Of a stretch of DNA of 64,000 nucleotides, positions 41,697 through 48,055 are shown piece by piece. Under the pieces are notes generated by a model. The model was not told where the DNA came from and did no database searches. It saw only the letters and a program-made list of their open reading frames with translations. Position 1 is the stretch's first letter; each line of letters starts with the position of its first letter. The translations under genes were made by a program, and so were the position numbers. Source of the DNA: a virus; the IMG/VR virus record IMGVR_UViG_3300046313_000313, positions 1 to 64,000 of that record, one strand, 5' to 3'.

Positions 41697-41930
41697 TTAT
41701 CTGTCTAATTTCAAATCGATCAGCTTAGTCAGCTTATGGATAGTGTTATATCTGTCCATCTCATCATCGGTTATAAACACATCGAAATGTTGTTCTAACT
41801 GCATGATGATCTCTACTCTATCCAGACTGGTTAATCCTACGTCACTATTTAGAACGGTATCTATTGTGACGTGTTGATTGGTAAACTCAGTCACGATCTG
41901 TTTTATTTCAGATTCTGTTGTTGTCCTCAT
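41697..41930 (-). CDS. acyl carrier protein-like protein
   Basis: The 77-aa length is that of a stand-alone ACP. DVGLTSLDRVEIIMQLEQHF carries the serine that receives 4'-phosphopantetheine (usual D-S-L; here T-S-L, so the Asp before Ser is replaced) followed by the classic helix II. FITDDE follows. The start at 41930 is chosen because GTAGGATGTATC is a good leader and gives standard length. It needs a host phosphopantetheinyl transferase. Phage ACPs may redirect lipid or peptide chemistry; the loss of the Asp leaves modification uncertain. Confidence 0.82.
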   Translation of the reverse strand: MRTTTESEIKQIVTEFTNQHVTIDTVLNSDVGLTSLDRVEIIMQLEQHFDVFITDDEMDRYNTIHKLTKLIDLKLDR

Positions 41931-41966
41931 GATACATCCTACGTTGATACATAGGATATTCAATCA

Positions 41967-42482
41967 TCACTTCTTACCACCGGTGATAAGCCTTGGGGAC
42001 CAACCCTTCTTAATCACAGTCTCTTCTGAAACTTTAAATTCTTCAGGTTCTTTTTCTTCAATGGCATGTTCATTAACAGTGGTGTGTTCGGTAAGCTTAT
42101 CCTTACCTGACTTCTCAGCTATTACTATCTTTGTAAGCTGGATGAAGAATGATGTAAAAGGATAGGGGATAACCGCATCTACATCTACATCAATAATAGC
42201 ATCTATTTCGTCCAGAGAAATCATGATGTTTTCAGGCTTGCCGTTGAACCTGGCCTGAAAACTCAGATAATGTTCATAAACACCAAAATTGTGCACAGAC
42301 TCAGGTGATAGATTAAGAGTGATAACCCCTTCTTGACTTTTATGCTGCTCCAGGAAACCTGCATGGGTCTTAGGGCGATACCAGATATGTACACGATGAC
42401 CTTGCTCAGTCAACAAAGTGTAGCTGGATGCAAAGGCATCTGTTACAAGTTTTTTAACGTCAAGTTGAATTTGAACATTCAT
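41967..42482 (-). CDS. hypothetical protein (171 aa)
   Basis: Starts MNVQIQLDVKKLVTDAFA. Strand-rich middle, acidic linker and basic C-terminus (KKGWSPRLITGGKK). It overlaps the 71-aa gene by 23 bases. No family recognised. Confidence 0.62.
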   Translation of the reverse strand: MNVQIQLDVKKLVTDAFASSYTLLTEQGHRVHIWYRPKTHAGFLEQHKSQEGVITLNLSPESVHNFGVYEHYLSFQARFNGKPENIMISLDEIDAIIDVDVDAVIPYPFTSFFIQLTKIVIAEKSGKDKLTEHTTVNEHAIEEKEPEEFKVSEETVIKKGWSPRLITGGKK

Positions 42483-42675
42483 GATTTTGTTCCTTAGTTG
42501 GAAGTTGGTGATTGTGAGGGTTGAAGATGATGCCGTCGGTACGTTTAAGCCAGGCTACAGCAACATAGTTGACTTGAGGATAACCCCTTTGTGTGATGCC
42601 TGTAATAGTACCAGGTCCTACAGGACTATCTTCTATGGTATCGCCTATCTCAAGATATTCAGGGTTCATAGTCAC
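42460..42675 (-). CDS. hypothetical small protein (71 aa)
   Basis: The sequence EIGDTIEDSPVGPGTITGIT then YPQVNYVAVAWLKR looks like a small SH3-like beta barrel. It overlaps neighbours on both sides, so it is embedded in the operon. Confidence 0.62.
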   Translation of the reverse strand: MTMNPEYLEIGDTIEDSPVGPGTITGITQRGYPQVNYVAVAWLKRTDGIIFNPHNHQLPTKEQNHECSNST

Positions 42676-43505
42676 ACTACTTTCATGACACGTTGAAAAA
42701 TGTAAAACTTTCTATCTGGAAACTTAATGCCCAAACGTTGAGCCTCAGTAAAAGCTTTCTTATATGTCAGATGAGTTGAGGGTTTTTCAGAAAATTGATA
42801 ACCGTTAAAATCTTCTGTTTTTTCTTTCAGCTTACTGGATATGACAAATATTCGTTTTCTTTTAAGACTGTTGGTATGGTCAAGAACCATATCTACTGTT
42901 TTACAGAAATTTAAATAGTGCTCATTAAGCTTGGTATTTTTGTAGTGTGTTCCAGTTTCGTTAAGCTGGATACCGTTTTCATCTAATAGATGCTGAAGGT
43001 TATTTTCAGCGTAGATGCTAAACATCTGTTGTTTAGTACCGGGCATGATACTTTCCTTTTTTGACGAAGTTTGATTTTTACATTCTTTTTCTGGCAGATG
43101 TACACCATTTATGTACCAGTATTTTTCACCGCTGCGATTTTCGATAGCAGGTCCATCAATACGGTGAAGCATGCCGTGTCGATACCATAATTTATTACCA
43201 TCTATGCGCTCAACAGCTGATCCGTCTTCCCGATGACGCTCACCGTTCAGCCACCATTCACTATGACCATTCCGGCGATCGATAGCAGGACCATCTATTC
43301 GATGACGCTTCCCGTTCAGCCACCATTCTCTATCGCCGTTAGCGTACTCAACAGCAGGATCATCTAGACGATGTAGTATGTTGTCCAGATACCAAGCTTT
43401 ATACCCATCCAAACGCTCAACGGTTGGACCATCTTCACGATGAAGCTTATCGTCTTTATACCAAACTACACTTCCATTTTCTTTTATGACTTTTCCATTT
43501 AACAT
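42672..43505 (-). CDS. MORN-like repeat protein fused to a second small protein (277 aa)
   Basis: Residues 10-140 hold five repeats of about 22-24 residues with the core W-(Y/W)-x-N-G-x-x-H-R-x-D-G-P-A-(V/I), a repeat known from phage and giant-virus proteins and thought to mediate binding. From M154 the protein (MPGTKQQMFSIYAENN) looks like a separate helical protein, and the DNA before M154 is AAAAAAGGAAAGTATC, the standard gene leader of this phage. The two genes therefore seem fused in frame, or the second is also made from an internal start at 43046. Confidence 0.72.
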   Translation of the reverse strand: MLNGKVIKENGSVVWYKDDKLHREDGPTVERLDGYKAWYLDNILHRLDDPAVEYANGDREWWLNGKRHRIDGPAIDRRNGHSEWWLNGERHREDGSAVERIDGNKLWYRHGMLHRIDGPAIENRSGEKYWYINGVHLPEKECKNQTSSKKESIMPGTKQQMFSIYAENNLQHLLDENGIQLNETGTHYKNTKLNEHYLNFCKTVDMVLDHTNSLKRKRIFVISSKLKEKTEDFNGYQFSEKPSTHLTYKKAFTEAQRLGIKFPDRKFYIFQRVMKVV

Positions 43506-43535
43506 GATACATTCTTTCTTTAATGGGACAGAATT

Positions 43536-43553
43536 GTCAGATAAAGTTTAAAT
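43536..43553 (-). promoter_or_regulatory. promoter-like motif
   Basis: The minus strand reads TTTAAACTTTATCTGACA, ending 31 bases before the ATG at 43505, with a leader almost identical to that at 41556. Confidence 0.65.
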
Positions 43554-43596
43554 GATTATAAATAACTAGGCAGCCTATTTGCTCTGTTCATAAAAA

Positions 43597-43620
43597 AAAC
43601 AGGACCCGAAGATCCTGTTT
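43597..43620 (-). terminator. hairpin terminator
   Basis: The stem AAACAGGATC / GATCCTGTTT type hairpin with a CTTCGG apex is followed on the minus strand by a T-run. Confidence 0.82.
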
Positions 43621-43624
43621 TATA

Positions 43625-44614
43625 TTAAGGTAAGAAATCACACTTCATCAACCTCAGAAACTTTTCAGTATCTGAGATAGGAAATGAGAACCCTGAAGCA
43701 TTTTTATGCCCACCGCCGCCGTTGTGTTTAGCTATAGCTGATACATCCACATCTCCAGCAGCGTTACTACGAAGAGAAACTATCACCAGATCTCTACCAG
43801 GGCTGACGATGAAGAAAGCACAAAACGCATACTCATCTTTAACAAGATCAGCCACGTTTGATACATACTTCATATCACAGTTCATAAGGGCTGCTTTACC
43901 CAACTTGGTTTCCACAGGAGTAATAAGTCCTTTCAGACGCTCACATTCTGCTTCGTAGAAGTCAAGCTCCAATGCTGCTTTGGTCCAGACGGCTTTAAAT
44001 TCACTATCTGACATTTCAAAGATCTTGTCCCAAGCTTCAAATGTCATCTCAGCATTCAAAACTTTGTTCCAGATCTTTGTACCGTCCAATTTGAAAAGCC
44101 ACAGATCACGATCTTCTACAGCCAACGCAGCATGGCGCAGTCTAGCAGGAACATCGATATCTTCAGAATCAATAGTTTCCAAAGCCAGACCAGCGCCTGA
44201 ACGATTCTGGATAAGTTTAGTGAAGAACTTAACATCCTTCTCACAACAAATCAGGTCAGGTCTCTGCTCAAGACAAAGATGATTGACTGTCTTTAGTTTC
44301 TCTACGTCAGAAGCACCGTAGATATCAATCGCTGTCTTGTGGTGATCAAGAAACGCCAAACACTTGAGGTTTGGGGATTCGTTGACAATCTTAGCCAGAT
44401 CATCTTTGCTGTAAGAATAGTCGATAATCCAGAACTCTTCTGCGTCTGTAGACAAAGCCTCGTCACCATACTGCACTGGTGTGTACAGTACATCTAGACC
44501 ATCCAACTCAGCTTCCTGGCTTTTAAACCAATGTCTGAGTAGATAAGCAGACATAAAACCATCGGTACAGTTCTTGTGGTACCGAACTTCAACTTTCATT
44601 TTTTCAGACATCAT
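43625..44614 (-). CDS. DHH-family phosphoesterase
   Basis: The 329-aa protein has HKNCTDGFMSAYLL (motif I with catalytic Asp), WIIDYSYS (motif II), FLDHHKTA (the DHH motif, about 88-95) and the C-terminal DHHA1 glycine-rich GGGGHKNASGF (about 303-313). Members such as NrnA degrade short RNA or cyclic dinucleotide products (pApA, pGpG), using two metal ions. In a phage it could recycle nucleotides or remove signalling nucleotides used in host defence; the latter is inference. It overlaps the 50-aa gene upstream by 4 bases. Confidence 0.85.
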   Translation of the reverse strand: MMSEKMKVEVRYHKNCTDGFMSAYLLRHWFKSQEAELDGLDVLYTPVQYGDEALSTDAEEFWIIDYSYSKDDLAKIVNESPNLKCLAFLDHHKTAIDIYGASDVEKLKTVNHLCLEQRPDLICCEKDVKFFTKLIQNRSGAGLALETIDSEDIDVPARLRHAALAVEDRDLWLFKLDGTKIWNKVLNAEMTFEAWDKIFEMSDSEFKAVWTKAALELDFYEAECERLKGLITPVETKLGKAALMNCDMKYVSNVADLVKDEYAFCAFFIVSPGRDLVIVSLRSNAAGDVDVSAIAKHNGGGGHKNASGFSFPISDTEKFLRLMKCDFLP

Positions 44615-44763
44615 GATACTTTCTTAAGTAAAACAAAAACAATTGAAATGACACAACATGCGCAAAAGAACCCGAGACTCAGGTATTGCATAATGGAGAG
44701 TTCCCTACTCCACTTATCCAAATCCTCTTGTTCTTTCTTTGAAAGATTGCGGTAATCGTTCAT
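44611..44763 (-). CDS. small single-span membrane protein (50 aa)
   Basis: The ORF reads MNDYRNLSKKEQEDLDKW... and ends with a hydrophobic segment (YLSLGFFCACCVISIVFVLL) plus LKKVS. Overlaps by 4 bases with both the upstream zinc-site gene and the DHH gene (ATGA at each junction), so it is clearly a translated part of the operon. Confidence 0.65.
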   Translation of the reverse strand: MNDYRNLSKKEQEDLDKWSRELSIMQYLSLGFFCACCVISIVFVLLKKVS

Positions 44764-45173
44764 TGGCTGAAGTCCGTTCTTGATTTGATCATGTTCTTTG
44801 CTGTATCATCATCTGCATTATACAGACGGTCGCAAAAGCACTTATCTATTTCATTCACGACTTTTTCCAATTTCACCCACTGATAAAAAGCTTGACCGTA
44901 GCGCAAAGTTTTACTATCGTGTCTGAAATCCTGAATGACAGAATTGCTAAACGTTAGGCGATCTGTATCACAAACAAAATCATCTTTGAGTTCAGAGAAA
45001 CGTTCGTGAGACAAACAGCGGAAATGTACATAGCGATTACCATTTCCGCTATCGTACCAAGCGGTAGTGCGAAGATGAATCAGATTTTCCACATCGTTAC
45101 AAACAGGACACAACACTTCTTCATTCACAGTCGCCATTTGACCTGTGAAAATTTCTCTTACAAATTCTTTCAT
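44760..45173 (-). CDS. hypothetical protein with zinc-binding Cys pattern (137 aa)
   Basis: CPVC near residue 22 and HFRC near 50 suggest a zinc knuckle (C-x2-C ... H-x2-C). The rest is helical. The leader AAAGGAAGTATC precedes the ATG. No family recognised. Confidence 0.64.
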   Translation of the reverse strand: MKEFVREIFTGQMATVNEEVLCPVCNDVENLIHLRTTAWYDSGNGNRYVHFRCLSHERFSELKDDFVCDTDRLTFSNSVIQDFRHDSKTLRYGQAFYQWVKLEKVVNEIDKCFCDRLYNADDDTAKNMIKSRTDFSQ

Positions 45174-45188
45174 GATACTTCCTTTTGC

Positions 45189-45542
45189 TTAAACAGATTT
45201 ATAACGAAGCAGATCCCAAATCTCTTCATCGGTGAGTATCTCATACTCTACCGGTGTGTTGATCTGAGCTTTGATCTTAGCATTTGATGTCCAGCAATTC
45301 TCTCGCTTGTGTTCATGGACACCAGGTCGTTGAAACTCAACAGCTGATTTGAGTTTCTTTTCATCGTAAATGATGGCTATCACACAGGACTTGCCGTGCG
45401 ATATGTGTTTACCCGGACCTTTCTTCGACTTGCCAGAAATTCGATCAGCCCAACAAGCTGCCTCGTTGATATCCCTGGTTACAGTACCTGGCACAAAACC
45501 AGGTTTCAAGAAAGATCGCAAGGTACCTTTATAGAATACCAT
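45189..45542 (-). CDS. hypothetical protein, first gene of its operon (117 aa)
   Basis: I start at 45542 (MVFYKGTLRSFLKPG) because the promoter motif at 45603 lies inside a longer open frame that reaches 45659. The FYKGT ... VTRDINEAACWAD ... EYEILTDEEIW order faintly recalls small ADP-ribosyltransferases (R - S/T - E), but the match is weak and no activity is claimed. Confidence 0.62.
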   Translation of the reverse strand: MVFYKGTLRSFLKPGFVPGTVTRDINEAACWADRISGKSKKGPGKHISHGKSCVIAIIYDEKKLKSAVEFQRPGVHEHKRENCWTSNAKIKAQINTPVEYEILTDEEIWDLLRYKSV

Positions 45543-45602
45543 TTCATAATAACCCAATAAGTTATTGGCTTTTGGGTTTGGTTTACTTGATGAAATACCA
45601 AG

Positions 45603-45620
45603 TCTCAAATAAAGTAGATG
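45603..45620 (-). promoter_or_regulatory. promoter-like motif
   Basis: The minus strand reads CATCTACTTTATTTGAGA, a good match to the consensus, lying after the terminator at 45644 and about 61 bases upstream of the preferred start of the 117-aa gene. Confidence 0.62.
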
Positions 45621-45643
45621 TTGCCAAAAAAATTTACATAGCC

Positions 45644-45676
45644 TATACACCCGAGCCATATAGGCCGGGTGTATAG
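45644..45676 (-). terminator. hairpin terminator
   Basis: The stem TATACACCCG / CGGGTGTATA with inner GCC/GGC pairing is followed on the minus strand by GGCTATGTAAATTTTTTT. Confidence 0.85.
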
Positions 45677-45683
45677 CTGTGTT

Positions 45684-45851
45684 TCATTTAACGTTTATAT
45701 AGACCAATAGGAATAAAACCATGACTATTCCTACAGCCAGTACAAATGACTGACCATCAAGAACTATGTCTTTATATTGATCTTCTTCAGTTTCATAAGC
45801 ACTCAAGGTACTTATACCAGAAGCTTCATCTTTTTCATTGTTAAAAAACAT
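45684..45851 (-). CDS. small single-span membrane protein (55 aa)
   Basis: The ORF reads MFFNNEKDEASGISTL... with a hydrophobic C-terminal segment (FVLAVGIVMVLFLLVYI) and NVK. The ATG lies directly after the stop of the 64-aa gene (TAATCATG). It is the last gene before the terminator at 45644. Confidence 0.65.
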   Translation of the reverse strand: MFFNNEKDEASGISTLSAYETEEDQYKDIVLDGQSFVLAVGIVMVLFLLVYINVK

Positions 45852-45853
45852 GA

Positions 45854-46048
45854 TTATATTTCTGTTGATTTAACAATGATAGATAAGCCATCTGGATGAT
45901 AGCTGGAAGTGCTCTTACAAGCCATGTTGATAGATTCTTCTATAGATTCAAACAGAGGATGATTCTGTCTAAATCTAAGCTGTACGTGTTTCTCTTTACC
46001 TTCGTCATTGACGATAGTTGTATTAAAGACTATTTCGTTACCGATCAT
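45854..46048 (-). CDS. hypothetical small protein (64 aa)
   Basis: Starts MIGNEIVFNTTIVNDEGKEK; strand-rich, with an overlap of 4 bases to the preceding membrane-protein gene. No family recognised. Confidence 0.62.
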   Translation of the reverse strand: MIGNEIVFNTTIVNDEGKEKHVQLRFRQNHPLFESIEESINMACKSTSSYHPDGLSIIVKSTEI

Positions 46049-46269
46049 GATTTATCAAACCTCTTTTTTATCTCTCTAAAAACTACCATCGATAACACCA
46101 GAGCTGAAAATATATTCAGTAAAGGAGCTAAAGACACCACTATCAAAATACCACCTGTGGTAGCACTGAAGTCTACACCTCTCTCATCATAAAAAAGATA
46201 AGCGCAGATAGCTGTTAGAACAAAACCAAAGATTACAAAAGTCAGATGTGTAGTTATAAGAAATTCCAT
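46045..46269 (-). CDS. small membrane protein with two transmembrane segments (74 aa)
   Basis: I take the start at 46269 (MEFLITTHLTFVIFGF) rather than an upstream frame that would run through the terminator-like stem at 46318. Two hydrophobic segments (about 8-24 and 36-62) and a basic end (REIKKRFDKS). A partial copy of the promoter motif (TTATTTGACTG, about 46291-46301) lies upstream. Confidence 0.62.
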   Translation of the reverse strand: MEFLITTHLTFVIFGFVLTAICAYLFYDERGVDFSATTGGILIVVSLAPLLNIFSALVLSMVVFREIKKRFDKS

Positions 46270-46317
46270 TTTAATACCGTTGTTGTAGTTACAGTCAAAT
46301 AATTTCGGGTAAAAAAA

Positions 46318-46394
46318 TAAGGGCGGGACAGTTTGTATCTGCTTGTGACAACCGAGTCTGGGTAGACTGATCACTTGCATCAACAAACTGTCCC
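46318..46394 (-). terminator. long branched hairpin at the end of the second tRNA island
   Basis: The outer stem GGGACAGTTTG / CAAACTGTCCC encloses a smaller CAGTCTACCCAGACT hairpin and is followed on the minus strand by GCCCTTATTTTTTT, the form of a terminator for the tRNA/ncRNA transcript. Confidence 0.7.
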
Positions 46395-46404
46395 TAATTA
46401 AGAA

Positions 46405-46500
46405 CAAAGCCAACATGAATCGAACATGTTAAGTAAATATAACCTTCTACGCAGAATAGCACTGCTCCAGTTAATTTACTTGCCTCTACCAGACGGCTTT
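46405..46500 (-). tRNA. tRNA-like structure without a normal anticodon arm (degenerate or TLS)
   Basis: Acceptor AAAGCCG / TGGCTTT, a D-loop-like T-C-TGGTAGAGG and a perfect T-arm ACATG TTCGATT CATGT are present. Instead of a normal D-stem and anticodon arm there is a long stem AAGTAAAT-TAAC / GTTA-T-ATTTACTT capped by GCAG-TGCTATT-CTGC. No CCA is encoded (position 73 is G followed by TTC). It may be a degenerate tRNA or the tRNA-like end of the large RNA upstream. Identity as a working tRNA is doubtful. Confidence 0.4.
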
Positions 46501-47660
46501 GTTTCTCTATTTATTACAAGATAGAGAAGGATGTGTCAGTCACCGCATCCAAGATATTTATAACACCGACTCGTGTTACCGGTTTGTCCAAACCTGGTGA
46601 AAGGATAAGCTACATCTGTTTAACTCAATCGCCACATACCCAGTAGTTCAGGTAAGGGTTAAGATGATTGTGCTATAATAAGCACAGAGCCTTAATACGA
46701 CAGTGTTTTAATTCATCAACATAACACTGAAGATACCCGAGTTCTCAATAGAGAATCTCGCTGTATTTTTGATGCCTAAGCACTCTAAAGCTATCTCTCC
46801 TAAAATAAGAGATAGCTTATAGGCTGCTCTCTGGGGTGATCAATCCCAAAGTTTACAACTTCCCAAAGATATCATTCATACAGTTCCCGACCAAGGGTAG
46901 TCTATATAAGAGATATCCATAGGGCGTACGATTTGGCGGTTGGTTAGACCACCTTCTACTCCTTAACAAAAAGTTAAAGGCAGGCTATTATCGTGAGCGC
47001 ACCTCTTTCTATTACACACTTGTGATGTGTTTCGTCCTTGTGTTTAAAGCCTTAGGACTCATCAGATAGATAAGGCTCAAATGAAGTTTATGTGGCCTCA
47101 TTCTTTTATAAAGGGGTTTTCCCATAGCAGACTAAATGACTTCTGTCTATCTAATCTGCTACAGGCAAACACCTGAGTGCTAACTTGTTATCATATCACA
47201 AAGGTAGATAACCACAACCTATTACAATAAAGACGTGTGAATCGCCTGCTTGCTTTGGCAAGAACAGCCCTCGAAGCTAGAGCCACATCAGGTCTGAACA
47301 ATCGTCAGAACACATGATCCCAGGGGATTTAAAAAGCATCAAACACAGTTCTGGGAAACTATGTGCTAGATCGACAGTTTATATTTTCCTTGTTTTATCA
47401 ACTAAGTGAAAATACCGATCACTTTATACTGCTCCATCGTGCGTGTATTTTGTTATCACGCTAACGTCCCGATAGTACGTTTACCTAAGTTACCAATGGT
47501 CAATACCTGCACCCTAGCCTTACGCCCGCAAGCGATCTATTAACTTAACTCCGTAATCCGCAATGATATACGCACATTAAGAAATGTTTACACACTAGAT
47601 TTACTAAGCAGCGACTTGTTAGTTACCATTGATACGATCAAGTCTACTCCGGTTTACTTA
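46501..47660 (-). ncRNA. 1.2-kb structured ORF-free RNA containing a hammerhead ribozyme
   Basis: No credible ORF in 1,160 bases. On the minus strand there are many strong hairpins: GAGATTCTCTATTGAGAACTC; AGCTATCTCTTATTTTAGGA then GAGATAGCT; GGTGGTCTAACCAACC; CACCAGGTTTGGACAAACC type arms; CCTTTAACTTTTTGTTAAGG. The segment starts after an intron-containing tRNA cluster and ends in a tRNA-like structure. It resembles the large ornate RNAs (GOLLD, ROOL classes) found beside phage tRNAs, but the family is not proven. Confidence 0.55.
47005..47074 (-). ncRNA. hammerhead ribozyme (open at stem I)
   Basis: Every conserved core position is present on the minus strand: CUGAUGA (47065-47059), stem II GUCC / GGAC (47058-47055 with 47037-47034), GAAA (47033-47030), stem III ACACA / UGUGU (47030-47026 with 47018-47014) closed by a UCACAAG loop, cleavage triplet GUA with scission after A at 47013, and stem I UCUAU / AUAGA (47070-47066 with 47012-47008). 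It would cut the 1.2-kb structured RNA in two. Confidence 0.87.
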
Positions 47661-47667
47661 GGTTAAA

Positions 47668-47722
47668 TGGTACCAGGAACGGGACTCGAACCCGTAAGAC
47701 CCTTGCGGAAGTATTAAGTTTT
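47668..47722 (-). tRNA. 3' half of a split tRNA (partner of 48557-48587)
   Basis: It holds a T-arm ACGGG TTCGAGT CCCGT, acceptor strand TCCTGGT and an encoded ACCA end. The only matching 5' acceptor strand (ACCAGGA) lies about 870 bases upstream at 48581-48587, beyond tRNA-Leu and an HNH gene. A long variable arm (ACTTCCGCAAGGGTCT) suggests a Tyr, Ser or Leu type tRNA. I could not rebuild an anticodon stem from the two halves, so the gene may be inactive. Confidence 0.6.
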
Positions 47723-47733
47723 TAAAGTACATG

Positions 47734-48044
47734 GGTGGCCCGCTCCGGAATCGAACCGGAACGCCCCTTACGAAAGCGTCAGATTTTAAGTCTGATCTCT
47801 ACCACTGCAGTTTTCACTGCCACTTTAGTGTGTTTGTGGTCTGGACTATCCCTTCAACTACATCCTAAATGTTTAGCTGGGCGATTATAGTCTCTGCACG
47901 TCTTTCTATATTTCTATAGAAATTTCGCTCAGGATTGGCATCAGCAATTAACTGTTAAGCTTTCCCTGAATTTACGCCATTTTACTACATTATTTCTAAT
48001 GTAGGACACATCAAATATATGTCTACCTATTTCATCAGCGGGCC
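47734..48044 (-). tRNA. tRNA-Leu(UAA), interrupted by a group I intron in the D/anticodon junction
   Basis: Acceptor GGCCCGC / GCGGGCC, D-arm ATG..GGTAGA-CAT, anticodon arm TCAGA CTTAAAA TCTGA (anticodon UAA), long variable arm ACGC..GGCGT, and T-arm TCCGG TTCGATT CCGGA. The 3' end reads ACCC, so CCA is not exactly encoded. The leader and trailer are also complementary: AGTACATGGGT before the 5' end and ACCCATGTACT after the 3' end extend the acceptor to an 18-bp stem. Confidence 0.85.
47797..48018 (-). mobile_element. group I intron in tRNA-Leu between positions 25 and 26 (ORF-less)
   Basis: 222 bases. P1: exon GACAU pairs with GUGUC (48009-48005) with the U-G pair at the splice site. P10: 3' exon AUCAGA pairs with UUUGAU (48015-48010) over six positions. 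The last intron base is G (47797). These pairings fix the insertion to the junction of D-stem and anticodon stem, leaving the anticodon loop intact. The core has the P7 pieces CAGAGACTATA and GATAGTCC. Confidence 0.88.
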
Positions 48045-48055
48045 ACCCATGTACT

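Noticed and set aside
42672-43505. Repeats in the MORN-like gene as a CRISPR or DNA satellite
   Set aside because: The repeats are protein-coding, imperfect at the DNA level and in frame.
46405-46500. tmRNA
   Set aside because: Acceptor and T-arm are only about 50 bases from the D-loop part, with no tag ORF or pseudoknots.
48025-48045. CUGAUGA in the 5' part of tRNA-Leu as a second hammerhead
   Set aside because: No GAAA/stem III partner in register; the bases are explained by the D-arm of the tRNA.
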